Shown piece by piece: positions 27,962-35,226 of a DNA stretch of 51,518 bases. The position numbers and the translations under genes were made by a program. Under the pieces are notes generated by a model that saw nothing but the letters and a program-made list of their open reading frames with translations, had not been told where the DNA came from and searched no databases. This stretch comes from Pseudomonadota bacterium (GTDB lineage Bacteria; Pseudomonadota; Gammaproteobacteria; Burkholderiales; Rhodocyclaceae), in assembly GCA_021811225.1 (NCBI GenBank), contig JAJZPJ010000001.1:1-51518 (forward strand). Direction: 5' to 3'. Each line of letters opens with the position of its first letter. Within the stretch, counting starts at the first letter, position 1.

Positions 27962-28615
27962 TTACTGTTTGGCCGGTCCCGTCCGGGTGTCGGCCGCCGG
28001 AGCGCTGTCGATCTGGCGCGCCCGTTCGTCGGAGATGATTTCGAAGACGCGCACCACCTTCATCACGCCGGCGGTGGTGCGGGCGATCTGCACCGCCTCG
28101 TCCGCCTCGCGTTGGGTGACGATGCCCAGCAGATAGACGACGCCGGCCTCGGTGACGACCTTGACGTGGTTCGCCGAGAACTGGTTGGCATCGACGAAGC
28201 GCGCCTTGACCTTGGCGGTGATGTAGGCGTCGTTGCTCTCGCCGCTGAGCGAGTTGGCGCCGGCGATCATGAGTTCGTCGCTGATCGACTTGACGTTGGG
28301 CACGGTGCTGACGATCTTCTCCACCGCCGATCGCGTCGCGGCATCGGGCACCTCGCCGACCAGCAGCACGCTGCGGTCGTAGCTGGTGACGCTGACATGC
28401 ACCCGGTCGCCGAACTGGTCCTTGATGCGGCTGTTGGCGCGGACCTCGATGGCCTCGTCGGTGACGTAGGTTTCGGCCGGACGGCGGTCGGTGGCCATCA
28501 GCACGCCGGCGCCGGTGCCGACCATGGCAATGCCGAAGCAGCCGGAGAGCATGGGAATCGCTGCCGCCAGGAGGATCCAGGTGGCGATCGAGCTCGAACG
28601 AGGTTTCAGTTTCAT
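27962..28615 (-). CDS. dolP: DolP/YraP-type dual BON-domain outer-membrane lipoprotein
   Basis: A 217-residue lipoprotein with lipobox MLSGC, acylated Cys26. Two BON domains follow at about residues 45-115 (EVRANSRIKDQFGDRVHVSV...VLLVGEVPDAATRSAVEKIV) and 120-195 (TAKVKARFVDANQFSANHVKV...VVYLLGIVTQREADEAVQIA). E. coli DolP maintains outer-membrane integrity and binds anionic phospholipid. The ATG overlaps the diaA stop by four bases. The gene order rsmI-yraN-diaA-dolP is the conserved yraL-N-O-P neighbourhood, which supports the call. Confidence 0.9.
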   Translation of the reverse strand: MKLKPRSSSIATWILLAAAIPMLSGCFGIAMVGTGAGVLMATDRRPAETYVTDEAIEVRANSRIKDQFGDRVHVSVTSYDRSVLLVGEVPDAATRSAVEKIVSTVPNVKSISDELMIAGANSLSGESNDAYITAKVKARFVDANQFSANHVKVVTEAGVVYLLGIVTQREADEAVQIARTTAGVMKVVRVFEIISDERARQIDSAPAADTRTGPAKQ

Positions 28616-29205
28616 GCGGTTTCTCCCAGTAACAGGGTGTCGATGCCGTCGCACAGGCAGTGCAGGATCAACAGATGGACTTCTTGGATGCGCGCGGTGC
28701 GCTGGGCGGCCACGCACAGGTGTACGTCCCGGTCGTGCAACAGGCCGGCGATGGCGCCGCCGTCCCTGCCGGTCATGGCGACGACGCGCAGTTCGCGCTC
28801 GTGGGCGGCGTGGATCGCCTCGATCACGTTGGCCGAGTTGCCCGAGGTGGAAATCGCCAGCAGCACGTCCTCCGGCTGGCCCAGCGCCCGCACTTGCTTG
28901 GCGAACACGTCTTCGAAACGAAAGTCGTTGGCGATCGAGGTCAGGGTCGAACTGTCGGTGGTCAGCGCCAGCGCCGCCAGCGGCGGACGCTCCGCCTCGA
29001 AGCGGTTCACCAGTTCGGCGGCGAAGTGCTGCGCATCGGCCGCCGAGCCGCCGTTGCCGCAAGCCATGATCTTGCCGCTGGCGAGCAGGCTATCCACCAT
29101 CAGCCCGACCGCGCGCGCGATCGGTTCGGCGAGATCGGCTGCGGCGTCCCGCTTGAGCTGGGCGCTATCGTGAAAATGCTGGGAGATGCGGGCGACGAGA
29201 TCCAT
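28612..29205 (-). CDS. diaA: SIS-domain protein, DiaA/phosphoheptose isomerase family
   Basis: A 197-residue SIS-fold protein with the family segments IMACGNGGSAADAQHFAAEL, LTSIANDF and LLAISTSGNSANVIEAI. By position next to dolP and yraN it matches DiaA (YraO), which binds DnaA and promotes timely replication start. By sequence it is equally close to GmhA, which isomerises sedoheptulose 7-phosphate. The nearby rfaE2 keeps the heptose role open. ATG 29205 starts the three-gene minus-strand unit. Confidence 0.85.
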   Translation of the reverse strand: MDLVARISQHFHDSAQLKRDAAADLAEPIARAVGLMVDSLLASGKIMACGNGGSAADAQHFAAELVNRFEAERPPLAALALTTDSSTLTSIANDFRFEDVFAKQVRALGQPEDVLLAISTSGNSANVIEAIHAAHERELRVVAMTGRDGGAIAGLLHDRDVHLCVAAQRTARIQEVHLLILHCLCDGIDTLLLGETA

Positions 29206-29292
29206 GGGCGATGGTGTGTTGCTCAGGCTGACGGCGATTCTAGCACCCGTGCGCAGCGCCGAGCGCGGCGGCCTCGACCGAGAGGGCCGCGA

Positions 29293-29646
29293 TTACGATG
29301 CCGAGAAGGCATTCTTGATCCAGACGAGCCCGGCCCCGTCTACGCGCTCCATCAGCACCGCGTCGAAGCGGCAGGGGACCTCGGGCTTGCCCGACAGGTA
29401 GTGGCGCGCGGCGAGGATCAGGCGGCGCTGCTTGGCGGCGGTGATGCTTGCCGCCGCGCCGCCGTAGTCGGTGCGCGTGCGCAGCCGCACCTCGACGAAC
29501 ACCAGCGTCTCGCCGTCGGCGCAGATCAGGTCGATCTCGCCGCCGCGCATCCGCCAGTTGCGCGCCAGGATGCGCAAGCCGTGACGCGCGAGGTGGGCTG
29601 CGGCGATCGCCTCGGCGGCAGCGCCGGCCGAGCTGTTCACTTGCAC
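29293..29646 (-). CDS. yraN: YraN/UPF0102 nuclease-like protein
   Basis: About 117 residues of the UPF0102 family, with an endonuclease-like core: ARNWRMRGGEIDLICAD and LVFVEVRLRT give the E-D-ExK-like pattern, followed by AKQRRLILAARHYL. Function in cells is not established. The open frame runs further upstream, but that part overlaps divergent rsmI and does not look like the family, so I place the start at GTG 29646 (GTG 29640 is possible). No good ribosome site is visible. Confidence 0.8.
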   Translation of the reverse strand: MQVNSSAGAAAEAIAAAHLARHGLRILARNWRMRGGEIDLICADGETLVFVEVRLRTRTDYGGAAASITAAKQRRLILAARHYLSGKPEVPCRFDAVLMERVDGAGLVWIKNAFSAS

Positions 29647-29710
29647 CGGGGGGCCCCGGGCCTGACAATGCGACGCAGTTGGTCGTGAGACTCGGGCGGA
29701 CGGTGCATGA

Positions 29711-30568
29711 ATGGATAAGCAGCAACTTAGGACACCGGCATTGTACGTGGTGGCGACGCCGCTCGGTAATCTCGGCGACATCACGCTGCGCGCCATCGAC
29801 GTGCTGCGCGCCGCCGATGCGATCGCCTGCGAGGACACCCGTCACGCGCGCCGGCTGCTCGATCATTACGGCATCCGGGCGCCGCTCCTGGCGGTGCACC
29901 AGCACAACGAGGCGCAGGCGGCGGAGAAGCTGCTGAGCTTGCTCGCCCTCGGCAAGCGCGTGGCGCTGGTCTCGGACGCCGGCACGCCGGGCATCTCCGA
30001 CCCCGGGGCGCGCACCGTCGCTGCGGTGCGCGCCGCGGGCTTCCCGGTGATCCCGCTGCCCGGCGCCAATGCCGCGATAACGGCGCTCTCGGCCTCGGGT
30101 CTGGCCGATCCCTATTTCCTCTTCGCCGGTTTTTTGCCGGCCAAGTCCGGCGCGCGCCGGCAGGCGCTAACTGCGCTGCGCCCGGTCGCCGCGACGCTGG
30201 TGTTCTACGAGGCGCCGCACCGCATCGCCGAGACCCTGGCCGATCTGGCGGAGCTGCTGGAGCCCTGCCGCGAACTGGTGGTGGCGCGGGAACTGACCAA
30301 ACTGTTCGAGGAGATCGCTTCCATGCCGCTGCCCGAGGGGCCGGCCTGGCTCGCGGCGGACGGCAATCGCGGCCGCGGCGAGTTCGTGCTGCTGGTCTCG
30401 GCGCCGCCGCCGGAAGACCCGCTGCCGGCGGCGGCCAGGCGGGTGCTGACGCTCCTGCTTCCCGAACTGCCGCTGAAGCAGGCGGTCGGACTCGCCGCCG
30501 AAATCAGCGGTGCGCCCAAGAACGCGCTCTATGAGCTGGCGCTGAGCTGGCGGGACGAGCAGCTATAA
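29711..30568 (+). CDS. rsmI: 16S rRNA (cytidine-1402 2'-O)-methyltransferase
   Basis: A 285-residue tetrapyrrole-methylase-fold enzyme that 2'-O-methylates C1402 in the decoding centre of 16S rRNA. Motifs: LYVVATPLGNLGDITLRA, EDTRHARRLLDHYGI, VALVSDAGTPGISDPG and FYEAPHRIAETLADL. ATG 29711 was chosen as the usual family start (MDKQ...ALYVVATPLGN). It is divergent from yraN by about 64 bases; pyrC follows after eight bases. Confidence 0.95.
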   Translation: MDKQQLRTPALYVVATPLGNLGDITLRAIDVLRAADAIACEDTRHARRLLDHYGIRAPLLAVHQHNEAQAAEKLLSLLALGKRVALVSDAGTPGISDPGARTVAAVRAAGFPVIPLPGANAAITALSASGLADPYFLFAGFLPAKSGARRQALTALRPVAATLVFYEAPHRIAETLADLAELLEPCRELVVARELTKLFEEIASMPLPEGPAWLAADGNRGRGEFVLLVSAPPPEDPLPAAARRVLTLLLPELPLKQAVGLAAEISGAPKNALYELALSWRDEQL

Positions 30569-30569
30569 T
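30564..30569 (+). promoter_or_regulatory. Possible -10 element for pyrC
   Basis: TATAAT lies at the end of rsmI, seven bases before the pyrC ATG at 30577. If used, the transcript would be nearly leaderless. No convincing -35 is seen, and pyrC could simply be read from rsmI. Confidence 0.4.
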
Positions 30570-30576
30570 CGGCGCC

Positions 30577-31614
30577 ATGCGCTCCCTGACGCTCACCCGC
30601 CCCGACGACTGGCACCTGCACCTGCGCGACGGCCCGGCGCTGGCCGCGGTGCTCGCCGACAGCGCGCGCCGCTTCGCCCGCGCCATCGTCATGCCCAACC
30701 TGAAGCCGCCGGTGACCACGGTGGGCGAGGCCGAGGCCTACCGCGAGCGCATCCTCGCGGTGCTGCCGGCGGGGGCGGATTTCGAACCCCTGATGACGCT
30801 CTATCTCACCGACGATACGCCTGCCGGCGAGATCGACGCCGCCCGCGCCTGCGGCTTCGTCCACGCCCTGAAGCTCTATCCCGCCGGGGCGACCACCCAT
30901 TCGGCCGCGGGCGTCACCGATCTCGCCAAGTGTCGGGCGACGCTCGCGCGCATGGAGACGCAGGGCCTGCCGCTCTTGCTCCACGGCGAGGTCACCGACC
31001 CGGCGGTGGATGTGTTCGATCGCGAAGCGGTGTTCATCGAGCGCGTGCTCGAACCGCTGCACCGGGACTTCCCGGATCTGCGCCTGGTGTTCGAGCACAT
31101 CACGACGAAGCAGGCGGTCGAGTTCGTCGAGGCCGCCGGCGCCAAGGTCGCGGCGACCATCACCGCCCATCATCTGCTCTATAACCGCAACGCCATGTTC
31201 GCAGGCGGCATCCGTCCGCATCATTACTGCCTGCCGGTGCTGAAGCGCGAGGCGCACCGGCGCGCGCTGGTCGCCGCGGCGACTTCCGGCAACCCGAAGT
31301 TCTTTCTCGGCACCGATTCGGCGCCGCACGCCAGGAGCGCCAAGGAGAACGCCTGCGGCTGCGCCGGCTGCTACACGGCGCACGCGGGCATCGAACTCTA
31401 CGCGCAGGTCTTCGAGGCCGCCGGCGCGCTCGAACGCCTGGAGGCCTTCGCCAGCCATCACGGCGCCGATTTCTACGGCCTGGCGCGCAACAGCGGGAAG
31501 ATCACCCTGGTCAAAGAAGACTGGACGGTGCCCGCCGATCAGCCGTTCATCGCAGGGGACCCGCTGGTGCCGTTCATGGCCGGCGAGACCATTGCCTGGA
31601 GACTGCCCACATGA
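30577..31614 (+). CDS. pyrC: Dihydroorotase (class II)
   Basis: A 345-residue amidohydrolase that cyclises carbamoyl aspartate to dihydroorotate in pyrimidine synthesis. The zinc HxH is in DDWHLHLRD, the carboxylated Lys in HALKLYPAGATT, further metal His residues in LLLHGEV and VFEHITTK, and the catalytic Asp in FLGTDSAPHA. Length matches E. coli PyrC. Its stop overlaps the start of the next lipoprotein gene (ATGA). Confidence 0.96.
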   Translation: MRSLTLTRPDDWHLHLRDGPALAAVLADSARRFARAIVMPNLKPPVTTVGEAEAYRERILAVLPAGADFEPLMTLYLTDDTPAGEIDAARACGFVHALKLYPAGATTHSAAGVTDLAKCRATLARMETQGLPLLLHGEVTDPAVDVFDREAVFIERVLEPLHRDFPDLRLVFEHITTKQAVEFVEAAGAKVAATITAHHLLYNRNAMFAGGIRPHHYCLPVLKREAHRRALVAAATSGNPKFFLGTDSAPHARSAKENACGCAGCYTAHAGIELYAQVFEAAGALERLEAFASHHGADFYGLARNSGKITLVKEDWTVPADQPFIAGDPLVPFMAGETIAWRLPT

Positions 31615-32087
31615 AGTTCGCGACGCTACTGGCCTGCGCGGCGACCGCCATGCTCCTCGCCGGCTGCGGCAACGACTCGACTTCCTACCTGATCGACGGC
31701 GCCGATCGCAGTCTGACGCTGTCGCGCGTGCAGCCCTATTTCTGGAGCAGCGCCTGGGACCTCTCGCTGGTCACCACCGGCCTGCCCGACTGCATGCGCC
31801 GCCATCGGCTGAAGCCCGCGGGCATGGACGGTTTCAAGGTCGAACTGTTCCGTACCCCGGATGATCGCTACCTCCTGAAACAGGGCGGCAACTGGTACGT
31901 CACCGAAACCCGGACGTGCCGGCTGCAGCAGTTCCAGACGCCGCCTGCCGAACCCGGGGAGCGCTTGGGGGCATTCGAGCTCAAGGACGAGCATCTGCAG
32001 TTCGTTGCCGCGCCCAAGTCCGCCGCGCCGCCGTCACCGCCAGCACAGACGTCCGCTGCAGCGCCTGCCGTCCCTGCGGCCCCCTGA
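31611..32087 (+). CDS. Small lipoprotein of unknown function
   Basis: A 158-residue protein with lipobox LLAGC (Cys19), a core of about 100 residues (SLTLSRVQPYFWSSAWDLSL, CMRRHRLKPAGMDGFKVELF) and a Pro/Ala-rich tail. Two Cys in the mature part (CMRRH and TCRLQ) could pair. I do not recognise a named family. It is coupled to pyrC by a four-base overlap, and the DUF3025 gene starts three bases after its end. Confidence 0.75.
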   Translation: MKFATLLACAATAMLLAGCGNDSTSYLIDGADRSLTLSRVQPYFWSSAWDLSLVTTGLPDCMRRHRLKPAGMDGFKVELFRTPDDRYLLKQGGNWYVTETRTCRLQQFQTPPAEPGERLGAFELKDEHLQFVAAPKSAAPPSPPAQTSAAAPAVPAAP

Positions 32088-32090
32088 GCC

Positions 32091-32882
32091 GTGTTGACCG
32101 GATTCGCCGCCCGAGCCCTCTACGCGCCGCTGGCGCCCGCTTTGTCCGCTTTGTCCGCCCTGGCCGACGCCGGCCGGCCGCCCGACTGCGTTGTTCTGAA
32201 TCGCCTGGCCGCCGCGCACGATCTCAGGAGCGGCGGCGGCGCCCCGTTGCGCTTCGTCGTCCCCGGCGCCAGCGGCCTGGCCTACGAGGAGCGCATCTAT
32301 TGGCTGGGCGAGGTGGAGACCCGGCCGGGCAACTGGCACGACGGCTTCAACGCGCTGGTCTGGCTCGCCTACCCGAAGACCAAGGCGGCACTCAATGCGC
32401 GCCACCATTTCGCTTCTGCCGGCGGCAATGCGCGGCGCGGCCCGCTGCGCGATGCGCTGACCCAGTTCGACGAATGCGGCGCCGCGGTGGTGTCCAGCCG
32501 TCTCGATCTGTGGGAAGAGATCCGCGCCCACCGCTGGAAGGAAGTGTTCTGGTCGCGCCGGGCCGAAGTCATCAGCGCTCTGCGGGTGTATGTCTTCGGC
32601 CACGCCAGCTTCGACATGCTGCGCACGCCGCATCTGGGCCTGTGCGCCAAGGCGCTGTTCCTGCACGTCGATCACGACTGGTTCGCGGCGCCGCCGGCGG
32701 CGCAGCTCGCGGACGTCGATGCGCGGATGGCGCAGCGCTTCGCCGGCGACTTTTCGCCGCGTCCGCGCGACTTCCAGCCCCTGCCGCTGCTGGGCATCCC
32801 GGGCGCCACGGCCGACAACGAAGCCCCCGCCTACTACGACGATCGCCGCCAGTTCCGGCCGCTGCGGCTGATACAATCCTGA
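32091..32882 (+). CDS. DUF3025-family protein
   Basis: A 263-residue protein matching DUF3025, with the segments GNWHDGFNALVWLAYPKTKAAL, DALTQFDECGAAVVS and FGHASFDMLRTPHLGLCAKA. It is rich in conserved His, Asp and Trp, so a catalytic role is possible, but none is known. Starts at GTG 32091 (TTG 32094 is an alternative). Its final codons contain the TACAAT promoter element of rnpB. Confidence 0.8.
   Translation: MLTGFAARALYAPLAPALSALSALADAGRPPDCVVLNRLAAAHDLRSGGGAPLRFVVPGASGLAYEERIYWLGEVETRPGNWHDGFNALVWLAYPKTKAALNARHHFASAGGNARRGPLRDALTQFDECGAAVVSSRLDLWEEIRAHRWKEVFWSRRAEVISALRVYVFGHASFDMLRTPHLGLCAKALFLHVDHDWFAAPPAAQLADVDARMAQRFAGDFSPRPRDFQPLPLLGIPGATADNEAPAYYDDRRQFRPLRLIQS
32872..32877 (+). 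promoter_or_regulatory. -10 element of rnpB
   Basis: TACAAT lies eight bases before the mature 5' end of the RNase P RNA and inside the last codons of the DUF3025 gene. The spacing fits a start at about 32884. No clear -35 is seen. Confidence 0.55.
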
Positions 32883-32884
32883 GC

Positions 32885-33336
32885 GGAAGTCCGCCAGGCA
32901 GCCGCTGGGCGCGCAAGCGCCTGGAGGAAAGTCCGGGCCCCGCAGAGCAGGATGCCGGCTAACGGCCGGGCGCTATAAGCCGCGGCTCAGGTTTCAACTG
33001 AGTTGCGGCCCAAGGCGACGGAAAGTGCAACAGAAAGATACCGCCGATGGCCCGGGACTTCGCCGCCGCAAGGCGGCAAAGTCCCTTTAGGAGAGTAGGG
33101 GGTCGGAAGACCCTCGAATCTCCGGGCACAGGCAAGGGTGAAATGGCGAGGTAAGAGCTCACCGCGGACGTGGCAACACGGACGGCACGGCAAACCCCAT
33201 CCGGGGCAAGGCCAAATAGGGAAGCGATGGCGCTGCTCGCGCCGCTTCCGGGTAGGCTGCTAGAGCCCGTCGGCAACGGCGGGCCCAGAGGAATGGCTGC
33301 CCACGACAGAACCCGGCTTATCGGCGGGCTTCCAAT
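32885..33336 (+). ncRNA. rnpB: RNase P RNA (bacterial type A)
   Basis: The catalytic RNA that trims tRNA 5' ends. Conserved parts are visible in order: 5' GGAAGTCCGCC pairing with 3' GGCGGGCTTCC (P1), GAGGAAAGTCCGGGC, GAAAGTGCAACAGAAAGATA, the GGCAAGGGTGAAA motif with GGTAAGAGCTCACCG, GGCAAGGCCAAATAGGGAAG, and CCACGACAGAACCCGGCTTA. At about 450 bases it is longer than the E. coli RNA (377). The extra length is an enlarged P12 arm at 33050-33127. Ends are estimated from P1 pairing. Confidence 0.96.
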
Positions 33337-33364
33337 CTGTCCGAGGCAGGAATTCCCTTTCAGA

Positions 33365-33381
33365 TGCCCGCTCCCCGGGCA
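33365..33381 (+). terminator. Weak hairpin downstream of rnpB
   Basis: TGCCCG-ctccc-CGGGCA forms a six-pair stem about 30 bases after rnpB, but no T-run follows. It may help 3' end formation; intrinsic termination here is not certain. Confidence 0.35.
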
Positions 33382-33490
33382 CTTCAAATAAGTAACTTTA
33401 GCTTTTAATTCTATCCCTATTGTTTTTCAAAGGATTCTTGTTTTTGTGCCATAAGTGCTTGTCAGCACAAGAAAAAACACCGTTTTTTCC

Positions 33491-33519
33491 TTGACCCTCG
33501 AAAGAATATCCTCTACAGT
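33491..33519 (+). promoter_or_regulatory. Sigma-70 promoter of the dcw cluster
   Basis: TTGACC (33491-33496), a 17-base spacer and TACAGT (33514-33519). An AT-rich stretch lies directly upstream, including the inverted repeat GAAAAAAC-acc-GTTTTTTC at 33471-33489, unusual in this GC-rich genome and possibly acting as an UP element. Transcription would start near 33526. Confidence 0.65.
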
Positions 33520-33542
33520 GGGAATAAGTGGGGAAATGTGGG
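33519..33542 (+). promoter_or_regulatory. MraZ operator (three TGGG boxes)
   Basis: TGGG occurs at 33519, 33529 and 33539, exactly 10 bp apart. This is the known MraZ target layout of TGGGN repeats with five-base spacers. The boxes overlap the -10 element and start site of the predicted mra promoter, so MraZ should repress its own operon here. Confidence 0.8.
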
Positions 33543-33587
33543 AAAAGGGTTCCGGATCCGGTCTCCCACGGCGAAAAAGGGGGAGGC

Positions 33588-34034
33588 ATGTTCCAGGGGG
33601 CGGCGCAACTGAATCTCGATGCCAAGGGGCGCATGGCGATCCCCGCGCGGCATCGCGATGCGTTGCTGGCGCCGGCCGAAGGCCGTCTGGTCATGACCGC
33701 CCATCCGCACCGCTGTCTGCTGCTCTATCCGGCGCCGGCCTGGGAGCCGATCCGCGCCAAGATCCTGGCCGCCCCGAGCCTCGAGACCCAGTCCGCGATG
33801 CTGCGCCGCCTGCTGGTCGGCTTCGCCGCCGACAGCGAGATGGATGCCGCCGGCAGGCTGCTGGTGCCGCCCGAACTGCGGCGCTACGCGGCGCTGGAGA
33901 AAGAGGTGTGGCTGGTGGGGCAGGGCAGCCATTTCGAGATCTGGAGCGACGCGGGCTGGCGCGAGCAGCAGGAGGCGATCTTCGCGCTCGGCGACAAGCT
34001 GCTGCCACCCGGCCTGGAGAGTCTGACGTTGTGA
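33588..34034 (+). CDS. mraZ: MraZ, transcriptional repressor of the mra/dcw operon
   Basis: A 148-residue protein with two SpoVT/AbrB-like half-repeats (MFQGAAQLNLDAKGRMAIPA and ADSEMDAAGRLLVPPELRRY), each with the DxxGRxxxP signature. It forms a ring oligomer that binds TGGG repeats and represses the operon. ATG 33588 has GGGGAGG directly upstream, and the in-frame ATG at 33528 is too close to the predicted transcription start. It is the first gene of the cluster, with its operator at 33519-33542. Confidence 0.95.
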   Translation: MFQGAAQLNLDAKGRMAIPARHRDALLAPAEGRLVMTAHPHRCLLLYPAPAWEPIRAKILAAPSLETQSAMLRRLLVGFAADSEMDAAGRLLVPPELRRYAALEKEVWLVGQGSHFEIWSDAGWREQQEAIFALGDKLLPPGLESLTL

Positions 34035-34978
34035 GTCCCGGGTCGGCCCGGGAACACCAGAGCGTGTTGCTCGCCGAGGCGGTGGCGGCGTTGGCGGTGA
34101 AACCCGACGGGGTTTATGTCGATGCCACCTTCGGCCGCGGCGGTCACAGCCGGGAAATATTGGCGCGTCTCTCGGCGCGCGGCCGGCTGCTGGCAATGGA
34201 TCGCGACCCGGCGGCGATCGCCGCCGGACAGGCGATAGACGATGTCCGCTTCACCCTGGTGCACGCGGCATTCGGGGCGATCGGAGAGGTGTTGGACGGG
34301 CAGGGCGTGGAACGGGTGGATGGCGTGCTGCTCGACCTGGGCGTGTCGTCGCCGCAACTGGACGATGCGGGGCGCGGCTTCAGTTTCCGCCACGACGCGC
34401 CGCTCGACATGAGGATGGATACCAGCCGCGGCGAAACTGCCGCGCAATGGCTGGAGCGGGCTTCACAAACCGAGATAGAAGGGGTGATCAAAGACTATGG
34501 GGAAGAACGGTTTGCTCATGCGATTGCAGAGGCGCTTGTTGCTGCTAGGCGCGAATGCCGTGTTTCAACCACGCGACAATTTGCCGCGCTCGTGGAAAAG
34601 GCCGTCCGCACACGCGAGCCGGGCAAGCATCCGGCGACGCGCAGCTTTCAAGCTCTACGGATTCACGTCAATCAGGAGCTTGAGGAGCTGTCGCTAGCGC
34701 TGCCTCAGTGCGCCGCGCGACTCGCGTCCGGAGGACGGTTGGTGGTGATCAGTTTTCATTCGCTCGAAGACCGCATCGTCAAGCGTTTCCTGCGCGAGCG
34801 GTCGCAGCCGGCCGCCCTCCCGGCCCGGCTGCCGGTGCGTGCCGCCGAGCTGCCGGTCCCGACGCTGCGCCTGGTGGGCAAGGCGGTGCGCGCGAGTGCC
34901 GCGGAAATATCCGCCAATCCACGCGCCAGGAGCGCGGTGATGCGCGTGGCTGAGAAACGATGCTGCGCGCAAACCTGA
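34031..34978 (+). CDS. rsmH: 16S rRNA (cytosine-1402 N4)-methyltransferase
   Basis: A 315-residue SAM-dependent methyltransferase (MraW) acting on the same 16S nucleotide as RsmI. Motifs: REHQSVLLAEAV, VDATFGRGGHSREIL (SAM site), LLDLGVSSPQLDDAGRGFSF, PLDMRMD and GRLVVISFHSLEDRIVK. It starts at GTG 34031, overlapping the mraZ stop (GTGA). Between about 34440 and 34730 codon choice is visibly less GC-biased than in the rest of the gene. Overlaps ftsL by 19 bases. Confidence 0.95.
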   Translation: MSPGSAREHQSVLLAEAVAALAVKPDGVYVDATFGRGGHSREILARLSARGRLLAMDRDPAAIAAGQAIDDVRFTLVHAAFGAIGEVLDGQGVERVDGVLLDLGVSSPQLDDAGRGFSFRHDAPLDMRMDTSRGETAAQWLERASQTEIEGVIKDYGEERFAHAIAEALVAARRECRVSTTRQFAALVEKAVRTREPGKHPATRSFQALRIHVNQELEELSLALPQCAARLASGGRLVVISFHSLEDRIVKRFLRERSQPAALPARLPVRAAELPVPTLRLVGKAVRASAAEISANPRARSAVMRVAEKRCCAQT

Positions 34979-35226
34979 TCCTGATCCTGTTCGTGGTCGC
35001 CAGCGCGCTGGGCACGGTGACCTCGAATTATCGCGCCCGCAGGTTGTTTACCGCCCTCGAACAGGCGCAGGTGCGCATGCACAGCCTGGATGTGGAATGG
35101 GGGCAGCTGCAGCTGGAGCAGAGCACCTGGGCCGCCCCCGCCCGGGTCGAGAAGATCGCCCGCGACCAGTTGCACATGAAACAGCCGGCCGCCGATCAGG
35201 TCATCACCGTCGAAGACGCGAAATGA
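34960..35226 (+). CDS. ftsL: Cell division protein FtsL
   Basis: An 88-residue bitopic protein: short N-terminus, membrane helix at about 4-22 (ANLILILFVVASALGTV), then a periplasmic coiled coil with heptad Leu positions (RRLFTALEQAQVRMHSLDVE). Together with FtsB and FtsQ it forms the complex that activates FtsWI at the septum. Overlaps rsmH by 19 bases and ftsI by four. No strong ribosome site, so translation is probably coupled. Confidence 0.92.
   Translation: MLRANLILILFVVASALGTVTSNYRARRLFTALEQAQVRMHSLDVEWGQLQLEQSTWAAPARVEKIARDQLHMKQPAADQVITVEDAK

Noticed and set aside
29647..29838. N-terminal extension of yraN by 64 codons
   Set aside because: It overlaps divergent rsmI and does not resemble UPF0102 proteins, which are about 110-130 residues.
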